Below, piece after piece: positions 55,280-62,895 of a stretch of 64,000 nt of DNA. The notes beneath the pieces were generated by a model, which worked only from the letters and a program-made list of their open reading frames with translations, had not been told where the DNA came from and searched no databases. The stretch's first letter is position 1. Each line of letters begins with the position of its first letter. The DNA is taken from positions 62,001-126,000 of the forward strand of contig NZ_JACSOH010000013.1 of NCBI RefSeq assembly GCF_014349235.1. The letters are read 5' to 3'. The translations under genes and the position numbers were made by a program. The DNA is from Cytophaga sp. FL35 (GTDB taxonomy: Bacteria; Bacteroidota; Bacteroidia; Flavobacteriales; Flavobacteriaceae).

Positions 55280-56458
55280 TTAATATCTTCTGGTACTTCT
55301 TGAAGAGCTTGACCTAGCGGTGGCACTTCTTTGTGTACGAGTAGGTGTTTTTCTAATTTTTCTTTGACTGGAACTTTTGGTTACGGCGTTACTACCCCTA
55401 CTTCTAGCGGTAGGTTGCTTTACCGTAGTTCTCTTTCTTGGTGTATTATAACTTTTTGTAGTCCTGGTAACGGTTCTCTTTGCCGGAGTTCTCGTAACCG
55501 TTCTTTTGGTTACCGTATTTCCTCTTGGAGAAGTTGAAGTGGTACTTCTTCTGGTTACCGTATTTCCATTTCTGTTCGTATAAGTACTTCTTTTTACCGT
55601 TCTATTGGCTGTAGAATTTACTCTCTTACTTTCGCCTTTACGGGGCGTAGCAGTGCGAGTAGCTCTATTTTGGGCAATGGCTCTACTGTTTCTGTCCGTA
55701 CGCACATTGTTGCTTCTTACGGTATTATTGTTTCTGTTGGCAACAGATCGGCTATTGCTCCTTACCGAGGTATTTCTAACCGCCACTCTACGGTCGTTTC
55801 TATAAATTTTAGCTCGTTCTTTTCTAATCTGGTTCCTCCTATAATCTCTTCCAATTTTGGCATACGCCCTTCTTTTATTAAATCTATAGGGTTTATAATA
55901 TGTATATCTAACCGGGGTATAATACCTTCTATAAGGTCTATTGAATACCAGGCAGAATCCAACCGCAGGTCTTATAAATAAGGAGTGGAAAGGTCTAAAA
56001 ACATAGCGTCTGTTGTAAACGTTGATAAAGCCGGTGTGGTAATCATAAAACCCTCTGGCATTGTAATATACGTTCATGCCGCCAAGTCTACGTAATCGTC
56101 CGTTTCTATAGGTGATATCAACATCTCCTACTTGAGTAACACGACCGTAATAATCATAGAATATAGGAATGTTCTCTACTTGGATTACGGCACCGTAGTC
56201 ATCATATTGTACGTATGGATTGTAGTCAAATCCGGAATTGAACGTAATCCCGTTTCTTCTTCCATTTACATATCTATCGATGTAAAAATCAAATTCTCCA
56301 TCTGGATATACCGAAAACGTAATGCCCTCTTCAACAAAGATAAAAGCGTCGTTGTACCTATAAGCATTGCGTTCTGCAACCTTATCTTCTGTACTGATAG
56401 CCAAAGCAGCAGAACTGCTCATAATCAAGGCCGAAAATAGTAGTACTAATTTTTTCAT
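55280..56458 (-). CDS. Very basic exported protein with C-terminal Arg/Thr/Ser repeats
   Basis: A 392-residue protein. It has a signal peptide (MKKLVLLFSALIMSSSAALA, cleavage after about 20), a beta-rich region with YWTD-like turns (about 30-190; YPDGEFDFYIDRYV, YYGRVTQVGDVDITY), and a C-terminal half of 200 residues composed almost only of Arg, Lys, Thr, Ser, Asn. Repeats include GNTVT at 298 and 313 and KRTVTRT at 318 and 327. It would be strongly cationic outside the cytoplasm and could bind nucleic acid, LPS or surface polysaccharide. The promoter looks sigma-54-like. No family is known to me. Confidence 0.75.
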   Translation of the reverse strand: MKKLVLLFSALIMSSSAALAISTEDKVAERNAYRYNDAFIFVEEGITFSVYPDGEFDFYIDRYVNGRRNGITFNSGFDYNPYVQYDDYGAVIQVENIPIFYDYYGRVTQVGDVDITYRNGRLRRLGGMNVYYNARGFYDYHTGFINVYNRRYVFRPFHSLFIRPAVGFCLVFNRPYRRYYTPVRYTYYKPYRFNKRRAYAKIGRDYRRNQIRKERAKIYRNDRRVAVRNTSVRSNSRSVANRNNNTVRSNNVRTDRNSRAIAQNRATRTATPRKGESKRVNSTANRTVKRSTYTNRNGNTVTRRSTTSTSPRGNTVTKRTVTRTPAKRTVTRTTKSYNTPRKRTTVKQPTARSRGSNAVTKSSSQRKIRKTPTRTQRSATARSSSSRSTRRY

Positions 56459-56510
56459 GATATAAGGTTTTAAGTTCCTGAATGCAATTATTTACATTCA
56501 TCATGAAATA

Positions 56511-56526
56511 AACAAACAGCGTGCCA
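56511..56526 (-). promoter_or_regulatory. Candidate sigma-54 promoter for the basic exported protein
   Basis: Minus strand TGGCACGCTGTTTGTT (56526-56511): TGGCACG, four bases, TTG match the -24/-12 consensus TGGCACG-N4-TTGCW; only the C of the -12 GC is T. The leader would be about 50 bases. No TAnnTTTG box competes at this place. Confidence 0.45.
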
Positions 56527-56642
56527 AAAAACAGAAAATGTTTTTAAGTGTTTGTTTTACAATGTTTTAAAATGTTTATGGGTAGGTTTTATACCGAAAT
56601 TTTTTAGATTCAGATTAAAAGTAAAACCATAATTCAGAGAAA

Positions 56643-59426
56643 TTATAGTTTTTCGGCCAGGTATTTTGCAGTAAAGGATTTGTTGTTCTTAACTACCTCT
56701 TCCGGCGTTCCCGCAACCAATAAATTGCCTCCATTTTCTCCTCCCTCGGGACCCAAATCAATAATAAAATCCGCACATTTAATGAGTTCGATATTATGTT
56801 CGATCACCACAACAGAATGTCCTTTAGCTATAAGAGCATCAAAAGATTTAAGTAGTTTTTTAATATCATGAAAATGTAGACCCGTAGTGGGTTCATCAAA
56901 AATGAAAAGTGCTTTGTCCTTAGTGGTTCCTTTCACCAAAAAGGAAGCTAGTTTAATTCTTTGCGCTTCGCCCCCGGAAAGGGTGGAGGAAGATTGACCC
57001 AAAGTTACGTAGCCCAAACCTACATCCTGTAGGGGCCTAAGTTTAGTTACTATACGTTTTTCCTTGTACAGTTCAAAAAAAGCGATGGCATCATCAATGG
57101 TCATGTTTAGAACATCGTCAATATTGGCATCGTTAAATTTTACCTCAAGTACTTCTTTCTTGAATCGTTTTCCGTGGCAGGTATCGCACTCAAGATGAAC
57201 ATCTGCCATAAATTGCATCTCCACAGTGATTTCTCCCTCACCATTACATTTTTCGCATCGGCCTCCATCTACATTAAAGGAAAAATGTTTTGCTTGATAG
57301 GCCCTTATTTTGGATAATTTCTGTGAAGCAAAAAGATTTCTTATATCGTCATAAGCCTTAATGTAAGTTACCGGATTGGACCTGGAAGACCTCCCAATAG
57401 GGTTTTGGTCAACAAATTCTACATGTTTGATATTTTTAAACTGTCCTTCAAAACTACTGTACTGCCCTGTTTTTTCCCCATAACCACCGGTTTCCTTGAG
57501 TATGATGGGATAAAGTAATTTTTTAACCAGTGTACTTTTACCGCTACCGGACACTCCGGTAACAACTGTTAGCATATTTAAAGGAAAGGTTACCTCTATA
57601 TTTTTAAGGTTGTTCTCCCTTGCGCCCAGTATTTTGATAAATTCCTTGGATGTTCTTCTTTTCTTTGGAACTTCTATCTCTTTAGACCCATTGAGGTACC
57701 CGGCGGTAAGGGAATTTGATTTTAAAACCTTGGTTAGCGGACCATATGCCACAACTTCACCTCCATGGCTTCCCGCTTCCGGGCCAATATCTATTACTTC
57801 GTCCGCAGCTTTCATGATGTCCTCATCATGCTCTACTACAATGACGGTATTTCCTAAATCCCGTAAGGAGAGCAGTACCTCAATAAGGTTTTCTGTATCC
57901 TTGGGGTGTAGACCAATACTGGGTTCATCCAAGATATACATACTTCCCACGAGGCTGCTACCCAAGGAAGTCGCCAAATTGATCCGTTGGCTTTCTCCAC
58001 CGGAAAGGGAATTGCTCTTTCTATTTAAGGTAAGATAACTTAGGCCTACCTTGAACAGGAAGCCTAACCTAGTGTTGATTTCTTTAAGTAATCTAGATGC
58101 AATTTTTTCGTCATTAGGGCTAAGGTTCAGCTCTTCAAAAAACGGAATGAGTCGTTTTATGGGAAGTTCAACCAAATCCGATATACTCTTACCATCAATT
58201 TTTACATAATCCGTTTCTTTTCTAATCCGTTTTCCTTTACAGAGATCGCACTTTGTTTTACCCCTATAACGGGAAAGCATTACCCTATTCTGAATTTTAT
58301 AACTCTTTTCCTCTAGGGATTCAAAAAATTTATGGATACCAATAAAATGGGCATTACCTTCCCAAACCAATTGTTTTTGTTCTTCCGAGAGTTCAAACCA
58401 GGGTTTGTGTATTGGGAAGTCAAATTTATAGGCCGAGTTTACAAGTTGATCTCGGTACCAACCCATGGTTTCCCCTCTCCAAGGAGAAACGGCATTGTCA
58501 TAAACTGAAATGCCCGTATTAGGGATAACCAAATCTTCATCTATTCCAATTACGTCTCCGTATCCTTCACATTTAGGACATGCCCCATAAGGATTGTTAA
58601 AGCTGAAAAGATGTACATTAGGCTCAAGAAAGGTGAGTCCGTCTAGCTCAAATTTATTGCTAAAAGGTGTTTTATTTCCATCCTGTAATTCTTCTATGAT
58701 ACATTCTCCCTTACCTTCAAAGAAAGCGGTATCTACTGCATTGGCCAATCTATTATAGAAATCTTCATCATTTTTAACGATGACCCTGTCTACCACTAAA
58801 TGAAAATCACGGTCTAGATGTTCCGGTGCATTATCTATCCGAAAAACCTCTCCTTTATATTGAATACGGGCATATCCTTGTTTACTTAACAATTGAAGGG
58901 ATTTGCCAACTTCGCGGTTTTCGGGAATATGAATAGGGGCCAAAAGAAGTAATTTGGTACCATCATCAAAAGTTTTTATATGCTCTATTACATCTGTAAC
59001 CGAATCCTTTTTTACTTGTCTACCAGAAATTGGGGAATACGTCTTACCGATCCTCGCGTACAATAATTTAAGATAGTCGTAAATTTCAGTAGTGGTTCCC
59101 ACTGTAGAACGAGGATTGGTAGAGTTTACCTTTTGCTCTATGGCAATGGCCGGGGCAATACCTTTTATATATTCTACTTTAGGTTTGTCAAGTTTGCCAA
59201 GAAACTGCCTGGCGTAGGAAGATAAGCTCTCTACATATCTTCGCTGGCCTTCGGCGTAGAGGGTATCAAAAGCTAAACTGGATTTACCCGACCCTGAAAG
59301 TCCCGTTATGACCACTAATTTGTTTCTGGGAATGACAACATCTATATTCTTTAGGTTGTGAAGATTAGCACCTTTAATGATGATGTTTTCCTTGGGATTG
59401 ACGTCTAGATTCACTGTCATTTTCAT
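56643..59426 (-). CDS. uvrA: Excinuclease ABC subunit A
   Basis: A 927-residue UvrA, which recognises DNA lesions in nucleotide excision repair. Walker A motifs are GLSGSGKSSLA and GVSGSGKSTLV; signature and Walker B regions are LSGGESQRINLA...YILDEPSIGLHP and LSGGEAQRIKLA...FDEPTTGLH. Zinc-finger cysteines appear at CPKCEGYG and CEKCNGEGEI...CDTCHGKR. The frame is open to a TTG at 59447, but that lies in the -7 box, so the start is ATG 59426 or 59420. It is monocistronic. Confidence 0.95.
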   Translation of the reverse strand: MKMTVNLDVNPKENIIIKGANLHNLKNIDVVIPRNKLVVITGLSGSGKSSLAFDTLYAEGQRRYVESLSSYARQFLGKLDKPKVEYIKGIAPAIAIEQKVNSTNPRSTVGTTTEIYDYLKLLYARIGKTYSPISGRQVKKDSVTDVIEHIKTFDDGTKLLLLAPIHIPENREVGKSLQLLSKQGYARIQYKGEVFRIDNAPEHLDRDFHLVVDRVIVKNDEDFYNRLANAVDTAFFEGKGECIIEELQDGNKTPFSNKFELDGLTFLEPNVHLFSFNNPYGACPKCEGYGDVIGIDEDLVIPNTGISVYDNAVSPWRGETMGWYRDQLVNSAYKFDFPIHKPWFELSEEQKQLVWEGNAHFIGIHKFFESLEEKSYKIQNRVMLSRYRGKTKCDLCKGKRIRKETDYVKIDGKSISDLVELPIKRLIPFFEELNLSPNDEKIASRLLKEINTRLGFLFKVGLSYLTLNRKSNSLSGGESQRINLATSLGSSLVGSMYILDEPSIGLHPKDTENLIEVLLSLRDLGNTVIVVEHDEDIMKAADEVIDIGPEAGSHGGEVVAYGPLTKVLKSNSLTAGYLNGSKEIEVPKKRRTSKEFIKILGARENNLKNIEVTFPLNMLTVVTGVSGSGKSTLVKKLLYPIILKETGGYGEKTGQYSSFEGQFKNIKHVEFVDQNPIGRSSRSNPVTYIKAYDDIRNLFASQKLSKIRAYQAKHFSFNVDGGRCEKCNGEGEITVEMQFMADVHLECDTCHGKRFKKEVLEVKFNDANIDDVLNMTIDDAIAFFELYKEKRIVTKLRPLQDVGLGYVTLGQSSSTLSGGEAQRIKLASFLVKGTTKDKALFIFDEPTTGLHFHDIKKLLKSFDALIAKGHSVVVIEHNIELIKCADFIIDLGPEGGENGGNLLVAGTPEEVVKNNKSFTAKYLAEKL

Positions 59427-59436
59427 ATATCTTTTG

Positions 59437-59444
59437 CAAAGATA
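59437..59444 (-). promoter_or_regulatory. -7 box (TATCTTTG) for uvrA
   Basis: A perfect TAnnTTTG on the minus strand ending ten bases before ATG 59426, giving an almost leaderless transcript. No clear SOS (LexA-type) palindrome is seen around it. Confidence 0.45.
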
Positions 59445-59512
59445 CAATGAACCTTTATAATTACTGACTCGTATGTGCTATAGGAGTGCTCTAAAAATGA
59501 AGTTGGAAAGAA

Positions 59513-59546
59513 TTTTGTAGGTAATACTTAATTTTTTCTATATTTG
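59513..59546 (+). promoter_or_regulatory. Promoter of the first sigma-factor gene
   Basis: TTTTG (59513-59517), 21 bases, TATATTTG (59539-59546). A full consensus housekeeping-type promoter with a leader of about 115 bases. No LytTR-type repeat precedes it, unlike the second copy. Confidence 0.55.
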
Positions 59547-59668
59547 AATCTAACAAAACGTTAAGACGCCTATAGCATACTATTACTTTTTTAAAATTTA
59601 AGACAGTTTTATCACCACACCTTTTCTTCATTAATAGGTGTTGTGTTTTAATCTAAAAAGTAATAGCT

Positions 59669-60250
59669 ATGGATGTACAACTAGAAGATTCCGTTCTAAT
59701 TAAAAGATATGTTTCCGGTGATGAAAAAGCCTTGGAAGCACTTATAGACAAGCACAATCAACGACTTAGTAGTTTTATCTATTCCAAGGTAAACAGTAGG
59801 GACATTACTGAGGACATTTTTCAAGATACTTTTATCAAAGTAATCAAAACCCTAAGGAGGGGAACTTATAATGAAGAAGGAAAATTTCTCCCGTGGGTCA
59901 TGAGAATTGCCCATAACCTTATTATTGATCATTTTAGAAAAAGTAGCAGAATGCCCATGTACGATGGTTCTAATACATTTGATATCTTTTCATTTATAGG
60001 TGATGATAAACTCAATATTGAGCACCAAATCATCAAAGATCAAATTGATTTGGATTTGGGGGTATTGATAAACGAATTGCCTGCAGACCAAAGAGATGTT
60101 TTGGTCATGCGTATCTATAAGGATATGAGTTTTAAGGAAATTTCCGAAAATACAGGTGTGAGTATTAATACAGCACTGGGAAGAATGCGCTACGCACTTA
60201 TTAACCTTAGAAAGATCATTGAGCAAAATGATATTGTTTTAACGATTTAA
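59669..60250 (+). CDS. ECF-type RNA polymerase sigma factor, copy 1
   Basis: A 193-residue sigma-70-family factor with only regions 2 and 4. Region 2 (about 10-92) has DITEDIFQDTFIKVIKTL and WVMRIAHNLIIDHFRK; region 4 (about 130-185) has the helix-turn-helix FKEISENTGVSINTALGRMR. It aligns without gaps to the second copy at 60859 and roughly three quarters of positions are identical by eye, most strongly in region 4, so both may read the same promoters. No anti-sigma gene follows; instead a 47-residue microprotein does (60326). Confidence 0.9.
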   Translation: MDVQLEDSVLIKRYVSGDEKALEALIDKHNQRLSSFIYSKVNSRDITEDIFQDTFIKVIKTLRRGTYNEEGKFLPWVMRIAHNLIIDHFRKSSRMPMYDGSNTFDIFSFIGDDKLNIEHQIIKDQIDLDLGVLINELPADQRDVLVMRIYKDMSFKEISENTGVSINTALGRMRYALINLRKIIEQNDIVLTI

Positions 60251-60325
60251 TGGACCATAGGTCGAACGTATTCATTATATTTATATTCACGACGTTATTA
60301 TGCAGTAACAATACTGGATATAGAT

Positions 60326-60469
60326 ATGGAAAAAATTTACTCTGCGAATCGAAGAAAAGAAAATGAATTAAAGGCTAGTGATAGAACAGTTAAGTTCTTG
60401 TTGGATTATTCTAAATCACTAAAAGTAACGGAAGCCAAAGGAATTAAGTTTGAATCTAATATGAACTAG
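60326..60469 (+). CDS. 47-residue microprotein downstream of sigma factor 1
   Basis: An ATG frame of 47 codons starting MEKIYSANRRKENELK and ending SNMN, with the core TVKFLLDYSKSL..VTEAK. It is soluble and mainly helical. A paralogue of identical length sits in the same place behind the second sigma factor (61511); by my alignment 23 of 47 residues are identical (positions 1-6, FLLD at 24-27, SK at 29-30, VTE at 34-36). Two duplicated short frames kept open with matching ends is strong coding evidence. Followed by a terminator. The function is unknown; regulation of the sigma factor is an inference. Confidence 0.8.
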   Translation: MEKIYSANRRKENELKASDRTVKFLLDYSKSLKVTEAKGIKFESNMN

Positions 60470-60490
60470 ATTAAAAACTTAAACATTTAT

Positions 60491-60525
60491 AAAAGGTCTT
60501 GATAGCTTAATCAAGGCCTTTTTTT
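60491..60525 (+). terminator. Terminator of the first sigma/microprotein unit
   Basis: AAAGGTCTTGAT pairs with ATCAAGGCCTTT (one G-U) around a 6-base loop, followed by a T run. Confidence 0.9.
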
Positions 60526-60688
60526 ATGGGAATTGTTTCATTCTTAACCTAGTTAAGCGTTCACCGTCATCTTCAGACCTCTCATAAAATAGGGTGGGAT
60601 CATTAAGAAACCAGAAAAATTTCTACTGTTGAAGTCAAAATCAACGCACTTATATTCCATTTATTTTATAGAAAACAGAAAATGTAGG

Positions 60689-60720
60689 TTTTCACATCAG
60701 AAACTGGCAGTTTGACAACA
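60689..60720 (+). repeat. Candidate LytTR operator C before the second sigma-factor gene
   Basis: TTTTCACATCA (60689-60699) and GTTTGACAACA (60710-60720) repeat with a 21-bp period, as at operators A and B. One core base of the first half-site differs (ACATCA). The rest of the 390-base gap between the microprotein and sigma factor 2 holds the terminator at 60491-60525, this repeat and the promoter, and otherwise nothing I recognise. Confidence 0.5.
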
Positions 60721-60748
60721 TTGTTTTCTCCGCAACCCTCAATCTTTC

Positions 60749-60756
60749 TAGTTTTA
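60749..60756 (+). promoter_or_regulatory. -7 box (TAGTTTTA) for the second sigma-factor gene
   Basis: One base from TAnnTTTG and placed 29 bases after operator C, the same offset as at operator A. The leader to ATG 60859 would be about 95 bases. Confidence 0.4.
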
Positions 60757-60858
60757 TATCAGAATTAAACAAGCTATCCCTCAAAGGGTTAACAGAAAAA
60801 GTAACTAATGACCTCATTGCAATCTTATTTGGTTGCTCAAATCTAAAAAAAAGCACGC

Positions 60859-61440
60859 ATGAACCTACAGACCGAAGACTCAGTACTAGTTAGAGATTAC
60901 ATTTCAGGAGATGAAAAAGCCCTGGAGATTTTAATCAATCGTCACAACCAAAGAATTACGAGTTTCATTTACTCTAAGGTTTTGGATAGGGATATTACCG
61001 AGGATATCTTTCAGGATACCTTTATTAAAGTAATCAAAACCCTTAAAAAAGGAAGTTATAGTGAAGAGGGTAAATTTTTACCATGGGTAATGAGAATAGC
61101 TCATAACTTGATCATAGACCACTTTAGGAAGAACAAAAGAATGCCAATGTTCGAGGGAAATGATGATTTTAACATTTTCTCTGTAATTGGTGATGAAAAA
61201 TTGAATGCAGAAAAGCAATTGATCAAAGACCAGATCGATAGCGATCTTAGGACCTTGGTTGAGGAGTTACCAGATGACCAAAGAGAAGTTCTTATCATGC
61301 GAATCTACAGAGATATGAGCTTTAAAGAGATTTCTGAAAATACTGGAGTAAGCATAAATACTGCACTAGGTAGAATGAGATATGCTTTAATCAACCTGAG
61401 AAAAATTATTGAAAAAAATAATATTGTTTTAACAAATTAA
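60859..61440 (+). CDS. ECF-type RNA polymerase sigma factor, copy 2
   Basis: A 193-residue paralogue of the factor at 59669, with the same region 2 (EDIFQDTFIKVIKTL, WVMRIAHNLIIDHFRK) and an identical region 4 recognition stretch (SENTGVSINTALGRMRYALI). The differences cluster at the N-terminus and in the linker (about 92-135). Its upstream region carries a LytTR-type repeat pair which copy 1 lacks, so the two copies appear to have diverged in control rather than in promoter recognition. Followed after 70 bases by the microprotein at 61511. Confidence 0.9.
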   Translation: MNLQTEDSVLVRDYISGDEKALEILINRHNQRITSFIYSKVLDRDITEDIFQDTFIKVIKTLKKGSYSEEGKFLPWVMRIAHNLIIDHFRKNKRMPMFEGNDDFNIFSVIGDEKLNAEKQLIKDQIDSDLRTLVEELPDDQREVLIMRIYRDMSFKEISENTGVSINTALGRMRYALINLRKIIEKNNIVLTN

Positions 61441-61510
61441 GAAGGTCACAATTAAAATAACAATATTTCCTATGTAGTTGCGTTATCCTTAGTATAACTA
61501 TGCTACTGAT

Positions 61511-61654
61511 ATGGAAAAAATCTACTCTGAGAACCTTGAAAGAGGTAAGTTTGTAAAGACAAGTGCTGAGACAATCCGGTTTTTATTGGATTTCTCCAAA
61601 CAATTTCATGTAACGGAATATAAAGAATTCTGTTTTGAAAACAGTTTAAATTAA
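61511..61654 (+). CDS. 47-residue microprotein downstream of sigma factor 2
   Basis: Forty-seven codons from ATG: MEKIYSENLERGKFVK, then ETIRFLLDFSKQFHVTEYK and the end ENSLN. It is the paralogue of the protein at 60326, with the same length, start and end. It stands 70 bases behind the second sigma-factor gene, and its stop is directly followed by the hairpin at 61655. No known family to me. Confidence 0.8.
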   Translation: MEKIYSENLERGKFVKTSAETIRFLLDFSKQFHVTEYKEFCFENSLN

Positions 61655-61690
61655 AACAAGAAAGCCCCAATTTATTGGGGCTTTCTTGTT
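61655..61690. terminator. Bidirectional terminator overlapping the end of nth
   Basis: AACAAGAAAGCCCCAA, loop TTTA, TTGGGGCTTTCTTGTT: a perfect 16-bp stem. The last codons and stop of the convergent nth gene lie inside it. Confidence 0.95.
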
Positions 61691-62334
61691 TTAAGATATT
61701 CATTAAGTACCGTTTTTCTTCCTATGGTTTTGGTGATAATATCTTTATCCAAGTTCCAACCCCGGGCGGGTGAATATTCGCGACCATACCAGATAATTTG
61801 TAGATGAAGGTCGTTCCACAATTCTTTGGGAAACAATCTCTTTGCGTCTTTTTCTGTTTGAACAACATTTTTTCCGTTGGTAAACCCCCATCGGTACATT
61901 AGACGGTGAATATGGGTATCTACCGGAAAAGCGGGAATGCCAAACGCTTGGGAAACCACCACACTTGCCGTTTTATGGCCAACGGCGGGCAGCTCTTCCA
62001 ATAGCTCTATCTCTTTTGGAACTTCTCCATTATATTTTTCTATTAATATTTGTGATAATCCATATATACCTTTGGATTTCATTGGGGATAGACCTACTGG
62101 TTTAATAATTTCCCTTATCTCCTCTACAGATAGTTTCACCATATCAAATGGGTTATCCGCTTTTTCAAAAAGTAATGGAGTAATTTGATTCACCCGTACG
62201 TCCGTACTTTGTGCAGACATAAGAACCGCAATCAACAGGGTATAGGGGTCTTTATGGTCTAATGGAACCGGAATTTCTGGGTAAAGTTCTTGTAAGGTCT
62301 GTATAACAAATGCAACCTTTTCGGCTTTCGTCAT
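61672..62334 (-). CDS. nth: Endonuclease III, without the iron-sulfur cluster
   Basis: A 220-residue DNA glycosylase/AP lyase of base excision repair. The helix-hairpin-helix is LPAVGHKTASVVV with the catalytic Lys121; the catalytic aspartate is Asp139 in FPVDTHIHR. The C-terminal loop where other Nth proteins carry four cysteines of a [4Fe-4S] cluster reads YGREYSPARGWNLDKDIITKTIGRK and has none; the whole protein has no cysteine. This looks like a genuine cluster-less form. It converges on the microprotein gene. Confidence 0.9.
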   Translation of the reverse strand: MTKAEKVAFVIQTLQELYPEIPVPLDHKDPYTLLIAVLMSAQSTDVRVNQITPLLFEKADNPFDMVKLSVEEIREIIKPVGLSPMKSKGIYGLSQILIEKYNGEVPKEIELLEELPAVGHKTASVVVSQAFGIPAFPVDTHIHRLMYRWGFTNGKNVVQTEKDAKRLFPKELWNDLHLQIIWYGREYSPARGWNLDKDIITKTIGRKTVLNEYLKTRKPQ

Positions 62335-62395
62335 TTTTACTTAGTTTCGTTAAAAAAATAACTATTTGCGAAGGTAAATTAAAATAAAGAGACAT

Positions 62396-62845
62396 ATGTT
62401 GAAAGTAGGGGATAGCGTACCTGATTTTATTTCTAAAGATCAAGATGGTACCATCATCAAATTATCGGATTATAAAGGTCAAAAATTGATTGTTTTTTTC
62501 TATCCAAGAGCCAACACACCGGGTTGTACTGCTGAGGCGTGTAATTTACGGGACAACTACAATGCCTTAAAAGCAGCCGGTTACGAGCTTTTAGGCGTAA
62601 GTGAGGATACAGAAAAGAAACAATCCAATTTTAAAAGTAAGTACGAATTACCTTTTCCCTTGTTGGCAGATGAAGATCATTCAGTCATCAATGCTTTTGG
62701 GGTTTGGGGACCAAAGAAGTTTATGGGAAGGGAATTCGAAGGAATTTTAAGGACCACTTTTTTAATTGATGAAAATGGAGTAGTGGAAAGGGTTATTGAA
62801 AAAGTGAAAACAAAGGACCACGCCTCTCAAATACTTGATGCCTAA
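62396..62845 (+). CDS. bcp: Thioredoxin-dependent peroxiredoxin, BCP type
   Basis: A 149-residue peroxiredoxin of the PrxQ/BCP subfamily that reduces peroxides. The peroxidatic cysteine is Cys44 and the resolving cysteine Cys49 in TPGCTAEACNLRD, the atypical two-Cys arrangement. It is divergent from nth and ends before a bidirectional terminator. Confidence 0.92.
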   Translation: MLKVGDSVPDFISKDQDGTIIKLSDYKGQKLIVFFYPRANTPGCTAEACNLRDNYNALKAAGYELLGVSEDTEKKQSNFKSKYELPFPLLADEDHSVINAFGVWGPKKFMGREFEGILRTTFLIDENGVVERVIEKVKTKDHASQILDA

Positions 62846-62850
62846 AACAA

Positions 62851-62879
62851 AAAATCCCGAAGTATAACTTCGGGATTTT
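62851..62879. terminator. Bidirectional terminator
   Basis: AAAATCCCGAAGT, loop ATA, ACTTCGGGATTTT: a perfect 13-bp stem shared by bcp and the convergent gene ending at 62896. Confidence 0.92.
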
Positions 62880-62895
62880 ATTTCTTGATTTACGT

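Noticed and set aside
55331-55981. Three plus-strand frames of 66-103 codons opposite the basic exported protein
   Set aside because: They mirror the Arg/Ser/Thr-rich repeats of the real gene in low-complexity form.
59427-59447. TTG start of uvrA at 59447
   Set aside because: The codons coincide with the TATCTTTG promoter box.
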